From positions 51,652 through 115,651 of the forward strand of contig CANLNQ010000024.1 of assembly GCA_947492525.1 (NCBI GenBank): a stretch of 64,000 bases of DNA, given 5' to 3'. Positions 58,173-64,000 of the stretch are shown piece after piece (within the stretch, counting starts at the first letter, position 1; each line of letters opens with the position of its first letter). The notes beneath the pieces are model-generated. The model did not search any database. It saw only the letters and a list, made by a program, of their open reading frames with translations, and was not told where the DNA came from. The DNA comes from an uncultured Granulosicoccus sp. GTDB taxonomy: Bacteria; Pseudomonadota; Gammaproteobacteria; Granulosicoccales; Granulosicoccaceae. The translations under genes and the position numbers were made by a program.

Positions 58173-59381
58173 TTGAGCAATAAAAACACCCCGGATTCAG
58201 CGTCAGGAACTCCATTGTGGGCCGACGATACATTGGCGATCCGCAGTGGCTTCGAGCGTTCCCAGTACGGCGAGCACAGCGAGCCCATCATGGCAACGTC
58301 CAGCTATGTCTATGGCAGTGCTGCCGAAGCTGCCGCCAGGTTCAAGGGTGAGACTTCCGGGCCCATCTACTCGCGCTTCACCAATCCCACCGTGCAGCTT
58401 TTCGAGCATCGCCTGGCAGCGCTGGAAGGTGGCGAAGCCTGCATCGGTGCAGCATCGGGCATGGCAGCAACGGCAACCCTGATGCTGGGGACGCTGCAGC
58501 AGGGTGATGAAATCGTGGCCACGCGTAACATGTTCGGCAGCACGGTCAATCTGTTCAAGAATTTTCTGCCTCGCTATGGCATTACCGTGCGCTGGGCAGA
58601 TGGATTGAACGTCGACAGCTGGGCACCGCTGGTCAATAGCAAGACACGATTGCTCTACCTGGAAACGCCCACCAATCCACTGACGGAACTGGCAGATATC
58701 AAGGCCTTCGCCGATCTGGCTCATGCGCACGGTGCGGAGCTGGCGGTGGACAACTGTTTCTGCACACCAGCGCTGCAGAAGCCACTCGCCCTTGGCGCCG
58801 ATGTGGTGATTCACTCCGCCACGAAATACCTCGATGGTCAGGGCCGCTGTGTGGGTGGGGCCGTGGTCGGCTCGGCTGAACTGATCGAAAAGCTGACGTC
58901 CTTCATGCGCAGTGCAGGCCCCTGCATGAGCCCCTTCAATGCCTGGGTGTTCATCAAGGGGATGGAAACACTGAGCCTGAGAATGCAGCAGCATTGCTCG
59001 AATGCCGCCGAACTGGCAGGCTTTCTCGAGTCTCATCCGGCGATTCGCCACGTCTACTACCCCGGGCTGGCCTCTCATCCCGATGCTGAACTGGCCAGGC
59101 GACAGCAGAAGTTGCCTGGCGGGATTCTGTCGATGGAAGTCGATGGCGATCAGGCCGCAGCCTGGCGCCTGATCGATGCGGTGAAGATCTGTTCGATCAC
59201 CGGCAATCTGGGAGATGCCCGAACCACCATCACCCATCCGGCCACCACCACACATGGCCGCATGTCAGCCGAGGATCGCGAATTGGCAGGCATTGGTGAG
59301 AGCTTGATTCGTCTGGCCGTGGGGCTGGAAGATGTCGAGGACCTCCGTGCGGACCTGGAACAGGCTCTGGAGAAGGTATGA
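58173..59381 (+). CDS. metZ: O-succinylhomoserine sulfhydrylase
   Basis: The 402-residue PLP enzyme of the Cys/Met metabolism family has the PLP Lys218 in HSATKYLDGQGRCVGG, plus TSSYVYGSAAEAA and the conserved SRFTNPTVQ. The GRCVGG form and the position near purF match MetZ of Pseudomonas, which makes homocysteine directly from O-succinylhomoserine and sulfide. Start is TTG 58173 with AAGG about 9 bp upstream. The stop overlaps the glycerate kinase start by ATGA. Confidence 0.92.
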   Translation: MSNKNTPDSASGTPLWADDTLAIRSGFERSQYGEHSEPIMATSSYVYGSAAEAAARFKGETSGPIYSRFTNPTVQLFEHRLAALEGGEACIGAASGMAATATLMLGTLQQGDEIVATRNMFGSTVNLFKNFLPRYGITVRWADGLNVDSWAPLVNSKTRLLYLETPTNPLTELADIKAFADLAHAHGAELAVDNCFCTPALQKPLALGADVVIHSATKYLDGQGRCVGGAVVGSAELIEKLTSFMRSAGPCMSPFNAWVFIKGMETLSLRMQQHCSNAAELAGFLESHPAIRHVYYPGLASHPDAELARRQQKLPGGILSMEVDGDQAAAWRLIDAVKICSITGNLGDARTTITHPATTTHGRMSAEDRELAGIGESLIRLAVGLEDVEDLRADLEQALEKV

Positions 59382-60574
59382 CCCGAACACCGAACGACAA
59401 CACGGAAAAACTGCTCACTCTGTTCAAGGCTGGGGTCGATGCAGTCGGCGGGCGGCAGGCAACGCAACGCACACTGCAGCAATTTTCGCTGCCGGACAAG
59501 GTGCATCTGGTGGCGCTGGGCAAGGCGGCTGACGCCATGGCTGCCGGCGCAGTGGCTGTATTGGGTGGCAAACTCGTCTCGGGGCTTGTCATCACGAAAC
59601 ACGACCATCTGAGCCAGGATATACGCGAGGATGCGCGGCTCGAATGTCACGAAGCAGGGCACCCGGTGCCGGACAAGGCATCACTCGTGGCGGGCAAGCG
59701 CCTGTTTGACTACGTCGCCTCGATTCCCACTGAGCATCTTCTCGTGTTTCTGGTCTCTGGCGGTACATCCGCGCTGGTCGAGCATCTGAACGAAGGGCTT
59801 GACCTGAGCGATCTGAAACGCGAAACCGATCAATTGCTGGCCAGTGGAGCGGCTATCGGCGAGATGAATCGTCACCGGCGAACACTGTCGCAGATCAAGG
59901 GAGGCAAGCTGGCCAGCCGAGTCCGTGGCCAGGTCCTGCAACTGCTGATCAGTGATGTACCGGGCGACAAGCCCGGCGATATCGGTTCAGGCCTTCTGGT
60001 ACCCGACGAGGCTACCGGCATGGGCCCGGAGCTGCCTGTCTGGAACAGTATTGAAACCCATATCATTGCCTCTTCCGGTATCGCCCAGGAGGCGGTAGCG
60101 GCTGCAGCCGAGTATCTGGGGCTGCCGGTACGCCAGGCCTCAGGGAATCTGGACGGGGACATGCCGGAGGTCGTTGATCGTCTGGCTGGTACCCTGTGCG
60201 CAGAACAGCTGCTACCGGGTGTCTACATCTGGGGTGGCGAACCCACTCTGGTATTGCCTGACTCCCCGGGACGAGGTGGGCGAAATCAGCATCTGGCGTT
60301 GTCGCTGGCTGCACCGTTGGCAGGATCCAGACCTTGTTCTCTACTGGTCTGCGGCACTGATGGTACCGATGGTCCCACCGGCGATGCTGGTGGTCTGGTG
60401 GATGAGCAGACGCTGTCGCAAGCCCGGGACAAGGGACTCGATATCGACGATTATCTGGCGCGAGCCGATGCCGGTAATTGCCTGGCCCGACTCGACGCCC
60501 TGGTGACCACCGGTCCGACCGGTACCAATGTCATGGACCTTGCCATTGCGGTGGTGGGTGAGCGCGACGCCTGA
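59378..60574 (+). CDS. Glycerate 2-kinase (MOFRL/GckA family)
   Basis: The 398-residue protein has the DUF4147/MOFRL layout: ALGKAADAMAAGA near the start, LVSGGTSALVEH, GGKLASRV and the C-terminal MOFRL segment with VCGTDGTDGPTGDAGGLVDE. These kinases phosphorylate D-glycerate to 2-phosphoglycerate. It overlaps metZ by four bases, which is an unusual partner, so the coupling may be only structural. Confidence 0.9.
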   Translation: MTRTPNDNTEKLLTLFKAGVDAVGGRQATQRTLQQFSLPDKVHLVALGKAADAMAAGAVAVLGGKLVSGLVITKHDHLSQDIREDARLECHEAGHPVPDKASLVAGKRLFDYVASIPTEHLLVFLVSGGTSALVEHLNEGLDLSDLKRETDQLLASGAAIGEMNRHRRTLSQIKGGKLASRVRGQVLQLLISDVPGDKPGDIGSGLLVPDEATGMGPELPVWNSIETHIIASSGIAQEAVAAAAEYLGLPVRQASGNLDGDMPEVVDRLAGTLCAEQLLPGVYIWGGEPTLVLPDSPGRGGRNQHLALSLAAPLAGSRPCSLLVCGTDGTDGPTGDAGGLVDEQTLSQARDKGLDIDDYLARADAGNCLARLDALVTTGPTGTNVMDLAIAVVGERDA

Positions 60575-60576
60575 CG

Positions 60577-61398
60577 CTATTCGAGGATCTCGACGTCGGC
60601 TTTCGCACGCAGTTCCTCAACGTGCTTTGCCAGCGCCTTGCGAACAGCCAGACTGGACAAGCCGGATTTCACGGAATCGAAGTCCGGCAATGCGGCATCA
60701 CGTCGATCAAGCAGTTTGATCACGTGATAGCCGAATTCCGAGGCAACCGGCTCGCTGCTGGTCTCGCCCACTTCCATCTCGGCTACCGCCGCTGTGAATT
60801 CAGGCACCATGGTGGTGGCCTGAAACCAGCCCAGATCCCCCCCGTTTTCACCGGCAGGATCAATGGAATGTTCTTTCGCCAGTGTTTCGAAGGACTTGCC
60901 GTCGGCCAGTTCGCTGATCATCCGCTGAGCATCTTCCTCTGATTCGAGCAGGATGTGGCTGGCGTGGTACTCGGCACGGTCGACATTGGCAGACTGGGCA
61001 TCATATTCGGCGCGCAGTTCCTCCTCGCTGAATGACATATCCGCACCTTGTCTGGCCAGATAGGCGTTTGCCATGGTCTGTGTGTATTGCAGCTGCAGGG
61101 AGGCGGCCACTTCCGGAGTCTCGTCCAGTCCCAGCTCTTCGGCAGCCTGTGTCAGCACTTCCAGATTGATCAGCTCATCGAGAATGCGGCTTTCGTCCGC
61201 TTGTTGACCGCTTGCGGTGATCTGCTCTGCAACATTGCCGATGGAAAGTGCCGAGATGGGGCGTCCATTGACGGTGGCACGTGCATCGTCAGGAAGAGTC
61301 TCGGCGTCCTGTGCGTGAGCGCTGCTCATCGACAATATGGCGGACAGCATCAGGGCATGTACGGAGAAACGGGTGGAACGGACAGTTGCTACAGGCAT
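60577..61398 (-). CDS. Periplasmic parvulin-type peptidyl-prolyl isomerase
   Basis: The 273-residue protein has a signal peptide ending in SSAHAQ, a helical N-terminal chaperone-like part (about 40-130), and a parvulin domain (about 140-245). The domain shows HASHILLESEEDA, FETLAKEHSIDPAGENGGDLGWF, and FGYHVIKLLDRR. It resembles PpiC and the SurA/PrsA group and assists folding of exported proteins. It is convergent with the glycerate kinase, 2 bp apart, and divergent from yciO. Confidence 0.9.
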   Translation of the reverse strand: MPVATVRSTRFSVHALMLSAILSMSSAHAQDAETLPDDARATVNGRPISALSIGNVAEQITASGQQADESRILDELINLEVLTQAAEELGLDETPEVAASLQLQYTQTMANAYLARQGADMSFSEEELRAEYDAQSANVDRAEYHASHILLESEEDAQRMISELADGKSFETLAKEHSIDPAGENGGDLGWFQATTMVPEFTAAVAEMEVGETSSEPVASEFGYHVIKLLDRRDAALPDFDSVKSGLSSLAVRKALAKHVEELRAKADVEILE

Positions 61399-61536
61399 GA
61401 GTAATCCATTTAGTTCAGTTCAGACGTAGGGTATCAGTCAGCAATAATGAGAATGAGTTCGAACTTTGTGCAGCGTATGCAAGCACTGCACCGCATCGGC
61501 GTACAATAGGGTGATGATCAAGTTGCTGTCACTATC

Positions 61537-62160
61537 ATGAGTCAGTTTTTCGAAATCCACCCCGACAACCCTCAAAAACGGTTGATCGGGCAGGCCGTTT
61601 CCATTATCCGGGACGGTGGTGTCATCGTCTATCCCACCGACTCCTGCTACGCCCTGGGTTGTCATGTGGGTGACAAACAGGCAATGGAGCGCATCTCTCG
61701 CATCCGACGCACCGATTCGAAGCACAATTTTACGTTGGTCTGCCGCGATCTTTCCGATATTTCCACGTTTGCACGTGTCGATAACGCCATGTATCGCACC
61801 CTGAAATCGCTGACCCCGGGCCCGTATACCTTCATTCTGAAGGCAACCAACGAAGTGCCACGGCGTCTGCAGAACCCCAAGCGCAAGACCATCGGCATCA
61901 GGATCCCCGATAACGCCATTTGTCAGGCACTTTTGGAGGAGTTGGGAGAGCCGATGATGAGCAGCACTCTGATCATGCCGGACAAGGAGCTGCCGGAGAC
62001 CGATGCGGAGGATATCCGCGATCTACTGGAAAAGCATGTCGATCTGATCATCGACGGTGGTCACTGTGGATTCGAGCCTACCTCGGTCCTGACCATGGGC
62101 GACAACGGCGACATCGAAGTGACTCGCAAGGGGCGAGGAGATCTGAGCTTTCTCGACTGA
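61537..62160 (+). CDS. yciO: YrdC/Sua5/YciO family protein (YciO-like)
   Basis: The 207-residue protein has the YrdC fold with GGVIVYPTDSCYALGCHVGDKQA, KSLTPGPYTFILKAT, KTIGIRIPDNA and GEPMMSSTLIMPD. This matches YciO more closely than TsaC: YciO lacks strong TsaC activity in E. coli and its role is debated. The position next to scpA-scpB is seen in several gammaproteobacteria. A TACAAT-like -10 box lies at 61502-61507. Confidence 0.88.
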   Translation: MSQFFEIHPDNPQKRLIGQAVSIIRDGGVIVYPTDSCYALGCHVGDKQAMERISRIRRTDSKHNFTLVCRDLSDISTFARVDNAMYRTLKSLTPGPYTFILKATNEVPRRLQNPKRKTIGIRIPDNAICQALLEELGEPMMSSTLIMPDKELPETDAEDIRDLLEKHVDLIIDGGHCGFEPTSVLTMGDNGDIEVTRKGRGDLSFLD

Positions 62161-62230
62161 GTTGCTGAACAGGTTCTCGATTGAACCCGATCAAGGGTTA
62201 GCGGGGCGAACCTGAGGCATTGGGGCACGT

Positions 62231-62236
62231 TATAAT
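62231..62236 (+). promoter_or_regulatory. Consensus -10 box upstream of scpA
   Basis: TATAAT at 62231-62236 sits 22 bp before the scpA ATG and would start transcription near 62243. This favours ATG 62259, which also has GGGAG 6 bp upstream, over an earlier in-frame TTG at 62220. No good -35 hexamer was found. Confidence 0.4.
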
Positions 62237-62258
62237 CCCGGGCAACCGGGAGCCCTTG

Positions 62259-63188
62259 ATGCAAGCAGATCCACCACCGACAACCAGGTCGGACCCACCG
62301 AACGATGCCGTGGTGGACCAGACAGTAGACCAGGAGGCTGCACAGATTGCGGCAAAGATACTGCCTATTGCGAAGGTGCAGGGAGAGCCCTTTACCCAGC
62401 TGCCGCTTGATCTGTATATCCCGCCTGATGCTCTGGAGGTATTCCTCGAAGCCTTCGAGGGTCCGCTCGATCTGCTGTTGTACCTGATCAAGCGTCAGAA
62501 TCTGGATATCCTGAACATTCCCATCGCCGATATCACGGCGCAGTACATGAAGTACATCGGCCTGATGGAAACGATGCGCTTCGAACTGGCGTCAGAGTAC
62601 CTGCTGATGGCGGCGATGCTGGCCGAGATCAAGTCTCGCATGCTGTTGCCCAGGGTCGAGGAAGACGGTGATGACGAGGATGACCCGCGAGCGGAGCTGA
62701 TCCGGCGTCTGCAGGAATACGAACGCATCAAGAAGGGCGCTGTCTCCCTCGATGAGATGCCTCGACTGGAGCGGGAGCTGCATGTTCTGCAGGTCGTGAC
62801 ACCCAAGATCGAGCGTGACGTGCCCCTGCCAGACATCTCCATGAAGGAGTTGATGAAGGCGCTATGTGATGTTGCCGACAGGGCCCACCTGACCGGACAT
62901 CACAATATCTCACGGGAGACACTGTCGGTGCGTGCCCGTATGAGTGATGTACTGTCTGCATTGCGAGTCGGGGAGTTCTGTGAGTTCTCCACGCTGTTCA
63001 ATCCCGAAGAAGGAAGATTGGGAGTGGTCGTGACGTTCCTGGCGATTCTCGAGCTCTGCAAGGAGGCGAGTATCGATATCATGCAGTCAGAACCGTTCGC
63101 TCCGATCTACCTGAAGCCGCGCAGCGAGTCGGTAGAGCCCGTTGACACGTCGACCGGACCGGTCGAACTGCCTGACAGCGATTCGTAG
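62259..63188 (+). CDS. scpA: Segregation and condensation protein A
   Basis: The 309-residue kleisin has the N-terminal SMC-binding region (FEGPLDLLLYLIKRQNLDI), the central helix LIRRLQEYERIKKGA, and a C-terminal winged helix (about 225-290, GEFCEFSTLF...). It bridges SMC (MukB-like or Smc) heads with ScpB in chromosome condensation. An N-terminal extension of about 60 residues, Pro/Asp/Gln-rich, precedes the conserved part. ScpB follows 50 bp downstream. Confidence 0.93.
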   Translation: MQADPPPTTRSDPPNDAVVDQTVDQEAAQIAAKILPIAKVQGEPFTQLPLDLYIPPDALEVFLEAFEGPLDLLLYLIKRQNLDILNIPIADITAQYMKYIGLMETMRFELASEYLLMAAMLAEIKSRMLLPRVEEDGDDEDDPRAELIRRLQEYERIKKGAVSLDEMPRLERELHVLQVVTPKIERDVPLPDISMKELMKALCDVADRAHLTGHHNISRETLSVRARMSDVLSALRVGEFCEFSTLFNPEEGRLGVVVTFLAILELCKEASIDIMQSEPFAPIYLKPRSESVEPVDTSTGPVELPDSDS

Positions 63189-63238
63189 CAGTCGGCCGCG
63201 GCCACCCCCCCCAACGTACCAGAGTCACGATACTTACG

Positions 63239-64000
63239 ATGGACGCCCAACAGACGAGAAATATTCTCGAAGCCTGCCTGCTCGTTGCCGGCAAGGCGAT
63301 GAATATCGGTCAGCTCGAGAGTCTGTTCGAATCAGACGTTGACAGACCTGATCGCAACGAAATAAGAGAGGCTCTGGCCGGCTTGCAAGCCAGCTATGAA
63401 GATCGCGGTATCGAACTGGTTGAAGTGGCCTCCGGATGGCGACTGCAGACACGGGCCAGCATGGAACACTGGGTTGCCCGGCTGTTTCAGGAGAAGAACC
63501 CGCGCTATTCAAGAGCCTTGCTGGAGACACTGGTCCTGATCGCCTATCGTCAGCCGATCACTCGTGGCGAGATTGAAGAAGTACGGGGTGTTGCGGTCAG
63601 CTCCAACATCATCAAGACATTGCAGGAACGCGAATGGATCAAGGAAATCGGCTACAAGGATGTACCTGGTAAACCTGCGTTGTGGGGGACTACTCGACAA
63701 TTCCTGGACTATTTCAATCTGAAGCGTCTGGATGAACTGCCTACTCTGGCAGAAGCGCGCAGCCTGGAAGAGATCGATTCAGCATTGGCAGCTGCAGCAG
63801 AAGCGACTGTGGGTGATGGCAACGCTGCCAACGATGAGGGTGTCGAGGGTGCTGAAGGTGCTGAAGGTGCTGAAGGTGCTGAAGGTGCTGAAGGTGCTGA
63901 AGGTACTGAAGGTACTGAAGGGGCTGAAGGGGCTGAAGGGGCTGAAGGGGCTGAAGGGGCTGAAGGGGCTGAAGGGGCTGAAGGGGCTGAAGGGGCTGAA
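63239..64000 (+). CDS. scpB: Segregation and condensation protein B, N-terminal part with Gly-Ala-Glu repeat tail (partial)
   Basis: The visible 254 codons start at ATG 63239. Residues about 1-165 are the ScpB tandem winged-helix core: ILEACLLVAGKAMNIGQLESLF, RLQTRASMEHWVARLF, VLIAYRQPITRGEIEEVRG and VPGKPALWGTTRQFLDYF. From about residue 204 the tail is a long run of Gly-Ala-Glu triplets. It runs off the right edge. ScpB dimers bind ScpA in the SMC complex. Tails after the ScpB core are often acidic and disordered, but such a regular repeat is unusual. Confidence 0.92.
   Translation, partial: MDAQQTRNILEACLLVAGKAMNIGQLESLFESDVDRPDRNEIREALAGLQASYEDRGIELVEVASGWRLQTRASMEHWVARLFQEKNPRYSRALLETLVLIAYRQPITRGEIEEVRGVAVSSNIIKTLQEREWIKEIGYKDVPGKPALWGTTRQFLDYFNLKRLDELPTLAEARSLEEIDSALAAAAEATVGDGNAANDEGVEGAEGAEGAEGAEGAEGAEGTEGTEGAEGAEGAEGAEGAEGAEGAEGAEGAE
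63848..64000 (+). repeat. 9-bp tandem repeat array in scpB (17 visible units)
   Basis: The array consists of consecutive 9-bp units: six GGTGCTGAA (63848-63901), two GGTACTGAA (63902-63919) and nine GGGGCTGAA (63920-64000). It encodes (Gly-Ala-Glu) or (Gly-Thr-Glu) units and is cut by the window edge. The block order of variants suggests slippage-driven expansion. The unit length keeps the frame. Confidence 0.9.

Overview
The window is a dense chromosomal segment of a heterotrophic gammaproteobacterium with high G+C (roughly 58-60 percent, judged by eye). Three points support this: the gene order leuC-leuD-leuB-asd-fimV-truA-trpF-trpB-trpA-accD-folC-dedD-cvpA-purF with metZ close by, as in Pseudomonas-like genomes; a RelA-type (p)ppGpp synthetase with a decayed hydrolase site; and tesA divergent from ybbA-ybbP. 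A choline sulfatase, a glycine-betaine-type ABC importer and a sugar ABC cluster suggest a marine or plant-associated lifestyle. The closest genus cannot be decided from the sequence alone.

Region 1 (1-11 kb) starts with the N-terminal part of a membrane sensor whose outer domain carries a repetitive His/Asp/Glu-rich tail. It continues with an orphan ABC ATPase, an alpha/beta-hydrolase-OsmC fusion, tesA / ybbA-ybbP, relA, aroC and a small DUF3127-like protein with an SSB-like acidic tip. Region 2 (11-24 kb) is accessory: a GntR regulator with a perfect palindrome facing an FAD oxidoreductase, choline sulfatase, a lipoprotein, a SnoaL-like protein, an outer-membrane barrel, the complete yehZYXW-type betaine importer, and a QorB-like/MsrQ-like pair facing a LysR regulator.

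Region 3 (24-27 kb) holds three tandem 40-bp hairpin repeats, two divergent lipoprotein genes (Sel1-repeat and CsgG-like), and a 680-bp gene-free stretch with decayed repeats. Region 4 (27.2-35.5 kb) is a coherent carbohydrate operon: LacI regulator, xylose isomerase, TIM-barrel sugar isomerase, Gfo/Idh/MocA oxidoreductase, and a three-part sugar ABC importer. It is preceded by two phased operator copies and a promoter that predicts a nearly leaderless mRNA. No xylulokinase is present. The operon ends at a nested hairpin, followed by nrtS with a translationally coupled 25-codon leader ORF.

Region 5 (36-54.5 kb) is the conserved biosynthetic block for leucine, aspartate-semialdehyde, tryptophan, fatty-acid, folate and purine synthesis, with fimV, truA, dedD and cvpA embedded. 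A LysR gene diverges from leuC. Region 6 (54.5-64 kb) carries an HD-GYP phosphodiesterase, a Cds6-type L,D-transpeptidase with a TPR partner, metZ, a glycerate kinase, a parvulin isomerase, yciO, scpA, and scpB. The C-terminus of scpB enters a 9-bp repeat array that runs off the right edge. No tRNA, rRNA, CRISPR array, insertion sequence or prophage was recognised.
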